Of a DNA stretch of 23,495 nt, positions 1-8,139 are shown piece after piece. Within the stretch, counting starts at the first letter, position 1, and each line of letters begins with the position of its first letter. This DNA comes from Acidimicrobiaceae bacterium (GTDB lineage Bacteria > Actinomycetota > Acidimicrobiia > Acidimicrobiales > UBA8592), in assembly GCA_002715405.1 (NCBI GenBank), contig PAZD01000064.1, positions 1-23,495 of the forward strand, given 5' to 3'. Made by a program: the position numbers and the translations under genes. Under the pieces are notes generated by a model. That model worked only from the letters and a program-made list of their open reading frames with translations. It was not told where the DNA came from and did no database searches.

Positions 1-280
1 CAGCCCCTGACAGTGCTTCTTCGATTTCTTGACGGTTATCTTCGGCAGCCTGTCGACCTATGTCCGGGTCAGATCCAGCGCCTAGACCTCGCGTTAACTC
101 TCTACCAATATCAATTTTAACTTCTGCATCAGATAGGAGAAGCGCTTGAGCGTCGGTATTTATCGCTTGGAATTCAACCCCTCGTAGGCCAGCATCGATC
201 ATCCGGTTGACGGCATTGACACCTCCACCACCAACTCCTACCACTTTAATAACAGCGAGATAATTGTGCGGATTACTCAT
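1..280 (-). CDS. ftsZ: Cell division protein FtsZ, N-terminal part (3' end outside window)
   Basis: FtsZ is the tubulin-like GTPase that forms the cytokinetic Z ring. The 93 visible codons begin MSNPHNYLAVIKVVG and contain the nucleotide-binding VGGGGVNAVNRM segment, then the QAINTDAQAL and GRELTRGLGAGSDPDIGR segments typical of the first FtsZ GTP-binding loops. The start ATG at 280 is preceded by AAGGAG (290-295) at a normal distance. It follows ftsQ on the same strand after 82 bases with no ftsA between them, as is usual in actinobacteria. The GTPase T4 signature and the C-terminal tail lie outside the window. Confidence 0.96.
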   Translation of the reverse strand, partial: MSNPHNYLAVIKVVGVGGGGVNAVNRMIDAGLRGVEFQAINTDAQALLLSDAEVKIDIGRELTRGLGAGSDPDIGRQAAEDNRQEIEEALSGA

Positions 281-362
281 TTTTGTTTTCTCCTTAGTGT
301 TTAAGAACTTAAAGCCATACAAGACGTTTAATCTTTAGCTAAACCTTATCTAGTCAAACGTT
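281..362 (-). promoter_or_regulatory. ftsQ-ftsZ intergenic spacer with a 10-base palindrome
   Basis: This 82-base AT-rich spacer is the largest gap inside the dcw cluster downstream of rsmH. It holds a perfect palindrome TTTAGCTAAA at 334-343 and, on the minus strand, a TTGACT hexamer at 352-357. No acceptable -10 hexamer lies at the right distance from TTGACT, so I do not call a defined promoter. A separate ftsZ promoter here is plausible because ftsZ commonly has one. The AAGGAG ribosome binding site is at 290-295. Confidence 0.3.
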
Positions 363-1127
363 TCATGTAGAAGGGTACGAGCAACTCGGGTCACGACACA
401 ACACAGGAGTCAGAGGAGCTCTTACGTCGATATGGAGAACCGAATTCTGATCTACTTGCGAAAGGATAGTAGCCGCCGCAAGAGCCTTTCCTTCGACATC
501 AGTTGTGTCACCGAAAAGGACCCTTCCACCGCCAAAGAGCAATAGTTCAAGTTGCTTATCTCCTGTGATTGAAGAGATATCCCCGCGTAGTTCAGGGGAG
601 ATCGTTGCAGCTACCGAGATTGAAGGTATTACCTGTTCAGAGACCCATTCTCCTATTGGTACATCACCAATATCATGCTCGATTGGAAGTATGTTGTAAG
701 GAAGAACTGGTACCTTGTCGAGCACCCGTCCATCGATATCTACTATGACCCAGGCTCGCTCATGCTTAAAGGCTGCAACAGCATCTCGAGTAGATATTGA
801 GATGGTAACTGTACCCCCCAACGACCTTGAGATGCGGGCTTCTTTGACCCAAGGTATTTGTTCTACTCGCTTTGTTGATACAGATGTATTAACCTCAAGT
901 AGAGGTTTACCCTTTGCTATATTTGCTGCGTTTAGGACCTCCTCCTCCATCGCACCTAGCGCTCCATTAACCGTTACCTCGTCGACGTCGAAGAGGGAAC
1001 TCTTCGAAAGAAAGTATCCACCAGTAACTAAAGAAATAACTGTTAACAACATGAGCAGCACTCGAAGACGACGTCTTCCTCTTGCTCTCATAACATCTAT
1101 CCGTCTTGATCGAATTCTCGGATCCAT
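363..1127 (-). CDS. ftsQ: Cell division protein FtsQ (DivIB family)
   Basis: FtsQ is a single-pass membrane protein that bridges FtsL/FtsB to the divisome. The 254-residue product has a basic cytoplasmic start, one membrane helix at about residues 22-40, then LFDVDEVTVNG, which opens the POTRA domain (about 45-113), followed by a beta-rich extracytoplasmic region. The C-terminus carries two close cysteines (CRDPSC). I chose the ATG at 1127 because GGTGAG lies 4 bases upstream. A TTG at 1139 would add four residues and overlap murB. murB ends at 1132, so the two genes are tightly coupled. Sequence identity in this family is low, and the call rests on domain layout and position between murB and ftsZ. 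Confidence 0.88.
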   Translation of the reverse strand: MDPRIRSRRIDVMRARGRRRLRVLLMLLTVISLVTGGYFLSKSSLFDVDEVTVNGALGAMEEEVLNAANIAKGKPLLEVNTSVSTKRVEQIPWVKEARISRSLGGTVTISISTRDAVAAFKHERAWVIVDIDGRVLDKVPVLPYNILPIEHDIGDVPIGEWVSEQVIPSISVAATISPELRGDISSITGDKQLELLLFGGGRVLFGDTTDVEGKALAAATILSQVDQNSVLHIDVRAPLTPVLCRDPSCSYPST

Positions 1128-1131
1128 ATTC

Positions 1132-2058
1132 TCACCCAAACCCTAGGAAATGATTCTCTGGAATAAGTTCAATTCCAAACTCTTCATAAACGCAACTCTT
1201 TACCTTTTCCATTAGCTGACGTACATCCTCAGAGCTCCCACCTTGATCAACTTGAATAAAATTTGCGTGCTTCTCAGAAACGCTCGCTGATCCGATTCTT
1301 ATGCCCTTACATCCTGCAGCTTCGATTAAACGGCCAGCAGAGTCATTAATTGGATTCGTAAACACTGATCCAGCATTTTGTCCACCAGGCTGATTCTCTA
1401 TTCTCCAGCGAACTATCTCAGATAATTCCTTCTCAGACTCTTCTTTCTGTCCCTTGTCTAACCTGATAACAACTTCGGAGATGACATGATCTGCGGTAAT
1501 TGAAGATTCCCGATAAGAAAAATCTAATTCTTCGAGAGATAGTGAAAACCATTCTCCTGTCTTTAAATTTACGCCTTCAACTCTTTCTACAGATTTGCTC
1601 ATATCAGAACCATGACCGCCAGCATTCATACGAATAGCGCCGCCCATTGTCCCTGGAACCCCTACCGCCCATTCGAATCCTGTAAGCCCGGCTGCTACTG
1701 ACTTTCTGGCGACTACCGGAAGATTCGCTGATCCGCCAACTACGACTGTTTCTCCGCTAATCATAATCGAACTGAATTCATCTCCAAGGCGCAGAACCAG
1801 TCCATCAAACCCGGAATCTGAAATCAAAAGATTCGATCCATTGCCTATCACAGCAACAGGATATGGAAAATCTTTTAGTTTTTGTGCGATGATTCTAAGG
1901 TCGGCTACCGTTTCAATTCGAATGAACGCCCGACATTTGCCACCGGAACGGTATGTTGTCTTTTCTCCAAGCCCCACATCACGTTTGATAACACTGGACG
2001 TTAAAGATGCTCCAACGACTTCAGAGAATTGATCCCACGAGAAGGTAGATCGACTCAT
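1132..2058 (-). CDS. murB: UDP-N-acetylenolpyruvoylglucosamine reductase MurB
   Basis: MurB reduces UDP-GlcNAc-enolpyruvate to UDP-MurNAc with NADPH and FAD in the cytoplasm. The 308-residue protein shows the FAD-binding segments YRSGGKC, VIGNGSNLLISDSGF and VGVPGTMGGAIRMNAGG, the catalytic serine region QNAGSVFTNP, the SEKHANFIQVD substrate segment, and a C-terminal PENHFLG carrying the conserved glutamate. The length and these motifs fit the shorter MurB type without an extra C-terminal insertion. The start ATG lies one base after the murC stop codon, so translation is probably coupled. MurB is separate from MurC here, whereas some bacteria fuse them. Confidence 0.96.
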   Translation of the reverse strand: MSRSTFSWDQFSEVVGASLTSSVIKRDVGLGEKTTYRSGGKCRAFIRIETVADLRIIAQKLKDFPYPVAVIGNGSNLLISDSGFDGLVLRLGDEFSSIMISGETVVVGGSANLPVVARKSVAAGLTGFEWAVGVPGTMGGAIRMNAGGHGSDMSKSVERVEGVNLKTGEWFSLSLEELDFSYRESSITADHVISEVVIRLDKGQKEESEKELSEIVRWRIENQPGGQNAGSVFTNPINDSAGRLIEAAGCKGIRIGSASVSEKHANFIQVDQGGSSEDVRQLMEKVKSCVYEEFGIELIPENHFLGFG

Positions 2059-2059
2059 C

Positions 2060-3448
2060 CTAATCCCCCAACATAAGTTCGTTAGGCAGTGTGGTTATAT
2101 CGCCAGCTCCAAGAGTAAGACAAACGTCACCCGGGCTAAGCACTTGTCGAATCTGGGCAATAAGTTCTTCTCGGTGATCACCATACATCATTGGTTTTTC
2201 TGGATACGCACCCTTAACTGCATCGACTATTAATCGCCCTGAGACTCCTGGTATCGGTGCTTCGCCTGCTGAAAAGATATCAGTAATAAAAAGAACATCT
2301 GCATCTTCAAAGGAATGCGAAAAGTCTTTCCAGAGATCACTTGTTCTTGTGTAGCGGTGAGGTTGGAATACGCAAATAATCCGCCCCCATTCACCTTCTT
2401 TCACTGCTTGAAGGACTGAACTCACTTCAGTTGGGAGATGAGCGTAATCGTCTATGTATGCAACGTCATTTCTTTCACCTCGGAAATGGAATCTCCGAGC
2501 CACTCCTCCGAATTGGGCCAGTCCCTGTCGTAGAAGGTTAATATCTGCTCCGATGTGATGCCCGAAAGCTAAAGCCGCAGTAGCGTTCCTCACGTTGTAG
2601 ATACCTGGTGTCGCTACAACAAATTCACCTAGATCTTCATTAGGGGCACTCAGAGAAAACTTCGATCCGGAGCGAGAACCTTCATACTCCGTTATCAAAT
2701 AGTCTGAGTTGGAATTTACGCCATATGTAATTACATCAGTGCTACCTACCACTGACATTAAGCCAGAGTCATCGGCGCATACGAACGATTTATTCGTAAC
2801 GTTCCCTAAGAACGACTGAAACGCAGAGCGCAATTCACCCTCACCGCCGTAATACTCAAGGTGATCTGGTTCAAGATTAGTAACAATTGCGTAATCTGAA
2901 TCAAGATCGAGAAATGTTCCATCAGACTCATCAGCTTCAACAACGAGAATCTCCGAGTGCTCTTCCCAAAGAGCGCCGCAGCCTATCTCGTTGACTTCCC
3001 CGCCGATAATAAACGAAGGGCTTAATTGAGCTTGGGCAAGAAGTACCGCAAGCATCGACGATGTAGTTGTTTTTCCATGTGTTCCAGCAACTGAGACTGT
3101 CGATTTGGTTCTAGATATTGCACTTAAGATTTCGGCCCTACTAATGACCGGAATACCTCGTATCAGCGCTTCCTTTATCTCTATGTTGGAATCGGATACA
3201 GCAGTAGATCGTGTAACGAGATCAGGTTGGGCAATATTTTCCCTGCTATGTCCAATTGTGACTACAATTTTCTCAGCTTGTAGTCGATCTAGCCCAGGCG
3301 AATTCTTTAAATCACTTCCTGAGACAGAATTACCCATGCAAGATAGCACTAGAGCGATAGCTCGCATCCCTGCACCACCTACACCGACGATATGGATAGA
3401 AAGTTGTTTGTTCAAGTCAACATGGGTGTTTTGCATCATGCTATTCAT
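2060..3448 (-). CDS. murC: UDP-N-acetylmuramate--L-alanine ligase MurC
   Basis: MurC adds L-alanine to UDP-MurNAc, the first peptide step of peptidoglycan precursor synthesis. The 462-residue protein begins with a glycine-rich nucleotide motif (IHIVGVGGAGM, about 18-28), has the ATP-binding AGTHGKTTTSS at about 121-130 with the histidine typical of MurC, then VEADESDGTF and the C-terminal QPHRYTRT segment. Several methionines lie near the N-terminus. The first is preferred because its ATG overlaps the murG stop as ATGA (3445-3448). It is followed one base later by murB. Confidence 0.97.
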   Translation of the reverse strand: MNSMMQNTHVDLNKQLSIHIVGVGGAGMRAIALVLSCMGNSVSGSDLKNSPGLDRLQAEKIVVTIGHSRENIAQPDLVTRSTAVSDSNIEIKEALIRGIPVISRAEILSAISRTKSTVSVAGTHGKTTTSSMLAVLLAQAQLSPSFIIGGEVNEIGCGALWEEHSEILVVEADESDGTFLDLDSDYAIVTNLEPDHLEYYGGEGELRSAFQSFLGNVTNKSFVCADDSGLMSVVGSTDVITYGVNSNSDYLITEYEGSRSGSKFSLSAPNEDLGEFVVATPGIYNVRNATAALAFGHHIGADINLLRQGLAQFGGVARRFHFRGERNDVAYIDDYAHLPTEVSSVLQAVKEGEWGRIICVFQPHRYTRTSDLWKDFSHSFEDADVLFITDIFSAGEAPIPGVSGRLIVDAVKGAYPEKPMMYGDHREELIAQIRQVLSPGDVCLTLGAGDITTLPNELMLGD

Positions 3449-4548
3449 AATGCGGCTTTCTCTATGACATCAGCTAATAATTCTGAAGCATTATTGTGAT
3501 CATTTTTTTGGGCTGATCGCTGCATTTTTTCGAGTTCCTGAGGATTCTCGATGAGACTCTTTATCAGTTCTGCAAGGGTAGTACTATCGCAGTTGCTGTC
3601 GCTAAGCAATCGAGCTGATCCAGATGTGACCAGCGAGTTTGCATTTGCTGTTTGGTGATCTCCCGGAGCATTTGAAAGGGGTATAAGGATAGCTGGTAGG
3701 CCAAGGGCAGAAATCTCAGCTGTGATTGAACCCCCTGCCCGAGAAATAACGAGATCAGCAGCCCGCAGGACGCTTGGCATATCGTATTCATATTCGACTG
3801 GTCGGTAGTCAACAAGTTGGGTGAGTTCGGCCTTAAATGGTGACACCTCTCCCCAATCACGCCGGCCCACAATGTGATATATCGTGATAGGTCCAATTTC
3901 TTTAAGATGTGGGATAGAACCTACTAGGGCTGTGTTTATTTTGTGTGCGCCAAGGGAGCCTCCAGTAACCACACACAGTACGTTCTCTTTTGGTATTCCT
4001 AATTCGTTTCTTATCTCTTCTCGATCAGATCCGAGTACATCAATTATTTCTTGTCTTACTGGGTTACCCGTATGGATAGGGTTTCGCAGCAGAGTTTCCT
4101 CATAGGAAATGGCTGAATGGCGCGCCCAACGACTTACTATTCTATTCGCTAACCCTGCAACAGCATTTTGTTCGTGTACCACTACAGGGATTCGTAGGAT
4201 TGCTGCGGATATTGCAATCGGGAAACATGCAAAGCCTCCTAAAGCGAGCACTACCCTTGGCTTTCTGATCCTAAGTAGTTGAAATCCTTGAATAATTCCT
4301 CGAAGGAGTTGATAGATAGCTTTTAGTGCTAGAAGTGGTCGGCGTCGAGGAATACCTTCTCCAGCTAGAACCACGAGTTCGAATCCTTCTGGTGGGATAA
4401 GATCCTGTTCTATGCCGCGATTGCTACCGACATAAAGGATTGAATCTCGAGGATGCCCTTTCAAAACAAGTGCTTTTGCCGCAGCTAGGCCGGGATAAAC
4501 ATGGCCGGCAGTTCCACCTCCTGCGATGACAGCGAAGCACTCTTTCAT
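3445..4548 (-). CDS. murG: Lipid II synthase MurG (UDP-GlcNAc transferase)
   Basis: MurG transfers GlcNAc from UDP-GlcNAc to lipid I, giving lipid II at the inner face of the membrane. The 367-residue protein has GGGTAGHVYPGLAAA at residues 10-24, the acceptor-side HEQNAVAGLANR, VTGGSLGAHKIN, and the donor-binding SRAGGSITAEISALGLPAILIPL followed by DHQTANA. The open frame extends upstream to 4707 inside ftsW, but homology begins at the ATG at 4548, which overlaps the ftsW stop as ATGA. That overlap fixes the start. It is followed by murC through a further ATGA overlap. Confidence 0.97.
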   Translation of the reverse strand: MKECFAVIAGGGTAGHVYPGLAAAKALVLKGHPRDSILYVGSNRGIEQDLIPPEGFELVVLAGEGIPRRRPLLALKAIYQLLRGIIQGFQLLRIRKPRVVLALGGFACFPIAISAAILRIPVVVHEQNAVAGLANRIVSRWARHSAISYEETLLRNPIHTGNPVRQEIIDVLGSDREEIRNELGIPKENVLCVVTGGSLGAHKINTALVGSIPHLKEIGPITIYHIVGRRDWGEVSPFKAELTQLVDYRPVEYEYDMPSVLRAADLVISRAGGSITAEISALGLPAILIPLSNAPGDHQTANANSLVTSGSARLLSDSNCDSTTLAELIKSLIENPQELEKMQRSAQKNDHNNASELLADVIEKAAL

Positions 4549-5756
4549 GAACGGGCCTGCCGGTCGATATTTAAAAGAATTCCTACTGCGGCCATGCCCA
4601 CCAACAAAGATGTTCCTCCATAAGATACGAATGGGAGGGGCACTCCAGTCACTGGGAGTACTCCAATTACAGTACCGATATTGATGAATGCTTGCAGTAG
4701 AAACCATATCGAAATTCCAGCTGCTAGTAGTTGTCCGAACTTGTCATTGCATTTAAGGGCAGCGCTAATACCAAATATTGCTAGGCCCATAAACAGCACT
4801 AGAACAGTGACAGCACCGATGAAGCCCATTTCCTCAGCGATCACAGTGTATATAAAATCAGTGTGAGCATATGGCAAAAACCCCCATTTAGCTCTACTTG
4901 CCCCTGGCCCTACTCCCATCCAGCCACCGCTTGCTATACCTACTAGTGATTGAAATGTTTGGTAACCGGTATTTAAGGGATCACTATCAGCATTAAGAAA
5001 TCCGGTAATTCTTGCTCTCCTGTAAGCAGCTCCCATACTTACAGCTAGGGTTAATGCGGCTCCGGCAGCGACCAATCCAGATAATCGCAGTATTGGAAGG
5101 CCCCCAAGGAACATCACGATGATCATCAAGGCTCCTACGATGATAATCGTTCCAAGGTCTGGCTGTCCCATAACTAAACATGCTGCAGCGACAAAAATAA
5201 TAACAGGCGGATTGAATGTTCGGAGTTCTGATAGCTCTGATTGTCGGTCGGAGAGAAGCTTAGCCGTATAAATTAGAATCGCTAGTTTTAGTAATTCAGA
5301 GGGCTGAAAATTAATTCCCATGAGTGAGACCCAACGTGTAGCTCCGTTGGCGTGCACCCCGAAACCAGGAACATGTACTAGGACTAGAAGAACAAAAGTA
5401 ACTACAAGAATAGCTCTAACTTGATTACCGACTCTTCTGTAATCGATTTTTGATACTAGTACCATCGCTACGAGCCCTAAGAGAAACCAGATCCCTTGGC
5501 GTTTGAAATAGAACCATGTTCCTTGCCCTTCATAGGTGGCAACTACTGATCCGGCCGAAAGAATCATAGCTAGCCCGATGACGTTAAGCGCTATTACGAT
5601 TCCAATGATCCAAGATTGGCTGCTTAGTCCTGTCGTGCTTGCTACCTTTCGCTTCTTACGGCTAGTTCTTTGCGAAGGAGGACGCAGCGTTTCACGAAAC
5701 GCATTAGAGAGGTTCCTATAAAAAGGTTGCCGATAAGAGGGGTCAATTGCAGTCAT
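4545..5756 (-). CDS. ftsW: Septal peptidoglycan polymerase FtsW (SEDS family)
   Basis: FtsW is the SEDS glycosyltransferase that polymerises lipid II at the septum together with FtsI. The 403-residue product has a cytoplasmic, basic N-terminal stretch of about 48 residues, then about ten hydrophobic segments. Signature segments are NGATRWVSLMGINFQPSELLK (136-157), MGQPDLGT, AHTDFIYTVIAEEMGF (297-312, where D300 aligns with the SEDS catalytic aspartate) and LPVTGVPLPFVSYGGTSL. It starts in an ATGA overlap with murD and ends in one with murG. FtsW rather than RodA is inferred from its place in the dcw cluster. Confidence 0.95.
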   Translation of the reverse strand: MTAIDPSYRQPFYRNLSNAFRETLRPPSQRTSRKKRKVASTTGLSSQSWIIGIVIALNVIGLAMILSAGSVVATYEGQGTWFYFKRQGIWFLLGLVAMVLVSKIDYRRVGNQVRAILVVTFVLLVLVHVPGFGVHANGATRWVSLMGINFQPSELLKLAILIYTAKLLSDRQSELSELRTFNPPVIIFVAAACLVMGQPDLGTIIIVGALMIIVMFLGGLPILRLSGLVAAGAALTLAVSMGAAYRRARITGFLNADSDPLNTGYQTFQSLVGIASGGWMGVGPGASRAKWGFLPYAHTDFIYTVIAEEMGFIGAVTVLVLFMGLAIFGISAALKCNDKFGQLLAAGISIWFLLQAFINIGTVIGVLPVTGVPLPFVSYGGTSLLVGMAAVGILLNIDRQARS

Positions 5757-7093
5757 GCTTTCCCCAAAATCATCTCATTAACCAAGTTAGAAAAGTGATC
5801 GCCGCGTTCTTCATAATTCTCATACCAATCGAATGAAGCACAACCAGGAGAGAGGATCACTTTGTCCCCAGACTCGCTTTGAGCATGAGCAGAGCTGACA
5901 GCTTCCTCCATTGTTTCTGCGGTCGTCAGAGGAGTTTTCTGTTTAAAGATCTGGGAGATATCTTCAGCGGCTTCACCTATTGCAATAACAGCTTTCAAAT
6001 GTTTCTCTAGCGATACAAGAGAAGTAAGGTCTATCCCTTTGTTTCTCCCTCCTACGATAAGAACAACGTTGTCATACCCTTGAACAGCCGCTGCCACGGA
6101 ATGAGGTGTAGTTGACTTACTATCGTTGAACCATTCAACCCCCTGCGATGTCCCAAGATAAGTTATCCGATGTGGCAAACCGGTGAAAGTAGTTAGTACT
6201 TCAATAATCGCCTCGTTAGAAGCTCCCCCTTCAGACGCGATTGTGGCCGCGGCAAGAGCATTTAAAATATCGTGCGGGGCAGATCTTGCAAGCTCTTTCA
6301 CTTCCATAAGAGGGAAATCCTTCACCACCAATGTGTGACCTTCTGTTCGACTATCTCCGATATGTAATCCGAAGGTGATCGTCGAACCCGCGCTAGGAAT
6401 ATTTCGGCTTACAACTTCGTCGTCAATACCAGCAACTGCGATATCATCGGAGCTGAGATTTTTCCAAATAGAGGTTTTCGCATCTTCGTAAGCTTTTAGA
6501 TCTTTGTGGACATCTAAGTGATCTGGTGAGAAATTTAACCAACCTGCTACGCGAGGCTTGAATTGATCGGAGTGCGAAAGGCGAAATGATGATGCTTCAA
6601 CAACAAAAGTTTCGATTTCTTGCCGGTCGATTGCTTCGACAAGAGGGATATCGGTATTCCCCGCTAGTACTGAATTAATTCCACTCCGTTTAAGCATCTC
6701 AGTGATCATCGTTGTCACAGTCGTTTTCCCATTCGTTCCTGTTACTGCCAAGACCGGACGGCGGTCCCACTGTGCAGCTAAGTCGAATTCGCTGAGTAGC
6801 GGCACTCCTCTTTCTCTTGCACATTCGAAAAAGGTGTGGCTTTCGGGAAGGCCGGGCGTAGGTATAGCGAAATCGACATTTCCCATATTCTCCTTAACCC
6901 CCTTACTGCTCGAAGGAGTGATTAAATTAATCCCCAGATTTTCGGCTGCAGCGGTCATATCATTGTCGGGTTTGTCGTCAAAAACAATTACTGAGATGTT
7001 CCTTCGAAGAAGAGATGCTGCGACGGACCGACCAGTGACACCAAACCCAAAAAGAGCAACTGTTTGTCCCTCGCTTACCTTCGTTATCGTCAT
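5753..7093 (-). CDS. murD: UDP-N-acetylmuramoyl-L-alanine--D-glutamate ligase MurD
   Basis: MurD adds D-glutamate to UDP-MurNAc-L-Ala. The 446-residue protein opens with a Rossmann-like VALFGFGVTGRSVAASLL (12-29), has the ATP-binding VTGTNGKTTVTTM at about 117-129, the substrate-binding NFSPDHLDVH, GLPHRI, and DSKSTTPHSVAAA. The open frame runs upstream to 7216 inside mraY, but the ATG at 7093 overlaps the mraY stop as ATGA and begins at the first conserved strand, so it is preferred. It sits between mraY and ftsW as in the classical dcw order. Confidence 0.96.
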   Translation of the reverse strand: MTITKVSEGQTVALFGFGVTGRSVAASLLRRNISVIVFDDKPDNDMTAAAENLGINLITPSSSKGVKENMGNVDFAIPTPGLPESHTFFECARERGVPLLSEFDLAAQWDRRPVLAVTGTNGKTTVTTMITEMLKRSGINSVLAGNTDIPLVEAIDRQEIETFVVEASSFRLSHSDQFKPRVAGWLNFSPDHLDVHKDLKAYEDAKTSIWKNLSSDDIAVAGIDDEVVSRNIPSAGSTITFGLHIGDSRTEGHTLVVKDFPLMEVKELARSAPHDILNALAAATIASEGGASNEAIIEVLTTFTGLPHRITYLGTSQGVEWFNDSKSTTPHSVAAAVQGYDNVVLIVGGRNKGIDLTSLVSLEKHLKAVIAIGEAAEDISQIFKQKTPLTTAETMEEAVSSAHAQSESGDKVILSPGCASFDWYENYEERGDHFSNLVNEMILGKA

Positions 7094-8139
7094 GGTAGAA
7101 CTACCCCGCGAAGGTCTGAGATATCGACAAAATCGGCGTAGAAGAGCCCCAGTGCTATAGCAACGAAAAATCCACCGATGATCCAAAACCTGACGATGAC
7201 AGTAGTTTCTGGCCATCCTAAGAGTTCAAAATGATGATGGAAGGGCGCCATGCGAAAAATTCGTTTTCTGTTCATTAGGCGGAACCCAGCAACTTGGATA
7301 ACTACTGAGAGAGTTTCAAGAACAAATATTCCACCGATGATTGGAAGAAGTAGATGCGTGTTCGTAGCGAGCGCTAGACAAGCTAACGCTGTTCCTATAG
7401 CCAGTGATCCGGTATCGCCCATAAATATTTTCGCCGGCGCAGCGTTCCACCATAGGAAGCCGACGCATGCACCAAGCATAGAAACTGAAACCACAGCTAA
7501 ATCTAAAGCATGGTCAAGGTCATAGATTCCTGGGTGTCGAAATGCCCAGAATGAAATTACAGTAAATGCGCTGAAACATAATGTCGATGAACCGGCTGCT
7601 AAACCATCGAGGCCATCGGTAAGATTGACTGCATTACTCATAGCAAGTATGACGAAAGCAGCCCAGAAAACCCAGCCAATCGGACCTAAATCGATGGAAA
7701 GTGAATCCCATCGTGTAAAGGACACCTCTGTGTGTACGTTCGTAGCTGTCACCATTGCGATAGCGAAACCGAAGGCTACAACGAGCAGGCCAACAACTTT
7801 GGTTCCTTTTTTGAGTCCAAGGTTTCGTTCGTTCGATATCTTGAGCCAATCATCAAGAAATCCCACGATGCTTGCTCCTAGAATTGCCGCCATCACAAGA
7901 AGGCCAGATCTGGTATAGATTCCGTTATACAAGTCGGAAATCACGTAGGCTATTGTTGCGCCGAGGACAACAGCTAATCCACCCATAGTCGGGGTGCCTG
8001 CTTTAGTTATATGTCCACCAGGGCCATCTTCACGGATTGGTTGGCCGATCTTTTTACTCGTTAACCACCGTATTAGGTATCGGGTGCCAAAGAGTGATAT
8101 GGAAACTGAGATTGTAACTGCGAACAAAAGACGGATCAT
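7090..8139 (-). CDS. mraY: Phospho-N-acetylmuramoyl-pentapeptide-transferase MraY
   Basis: MraY transfers phospho-MurNAc-pentapeptide to undecaprenyl phosphate, making lipid I in the cytoplasmic membrane. The 349-residue polytopic protein contains the catalytic set of the family: the FLDDWLK motif (DD at 96-97), NLTDGLDGLAAG (172-183), FMGDTGSLAIG (D242) and MAPFHHHFELLGWPE with the triple histidine at 301-303. Its start ATG overlaps the murE stop as ATGA, so no murF gene stands between murE and mraY as it does in most dcw clusters. Its stop overlaps the murD start in the same way. Confidence 0.97.
   Translation of the reverse strand: MIRLLFAVTISVSISLFGTRYLIRWLTSKKIGQPIREDGPGGHITKAGTPTMGGLAVVLGATIAYVISDLYNGIYTRSGLLVMAAILGASIVGFLDDWLKISNERNLGLKKGTKVVGLLVVAFGFAIAMVTATNVHTEVSFTRWDSLSIDLGPIGWVFWAAFVILAMSNAVNLTDGLDGLAAGSSTLCFSAFTVISFWAFRHPGIYDLDHALDLAVVSVSMLGACVGFLWWNAAPAKIFMGDTGSLAIGTALACLALATNTHLLLPIIGGIFVLETLSVVIQVAGFRLMNRKRIFRMAPFHHHFELLGWPETTVIVRFWIIGGFFVAIALGLFYADFVDISDLRGVVLP

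Noticed and set aside
329..357. Promoter for ftsZ from TTGACT with 17-base spacing
   Set aside because: The hexamer at the -10 position (AGATTA on the minus strand) matches none of the consensus bases.
715..1146. 143-residue plus-strand open frame opposite ftsQ
   Set aside because: Serine- and arginine-rich antisense translation of ftsQ with no family features.
3105..3467. 120-residue plus-strand open frame opposite murC
   Set aside because: It is antisense to strongly conserved MurC motifs, has no recognisable domain and no convincing ribosome binding site.
6702..7160. 152-residue plus-strand open frame opposite murD and the end of mraY
   Set aside because: Antisense shadow of conserved MurD sequence; composition is that of a reversed coding frame.
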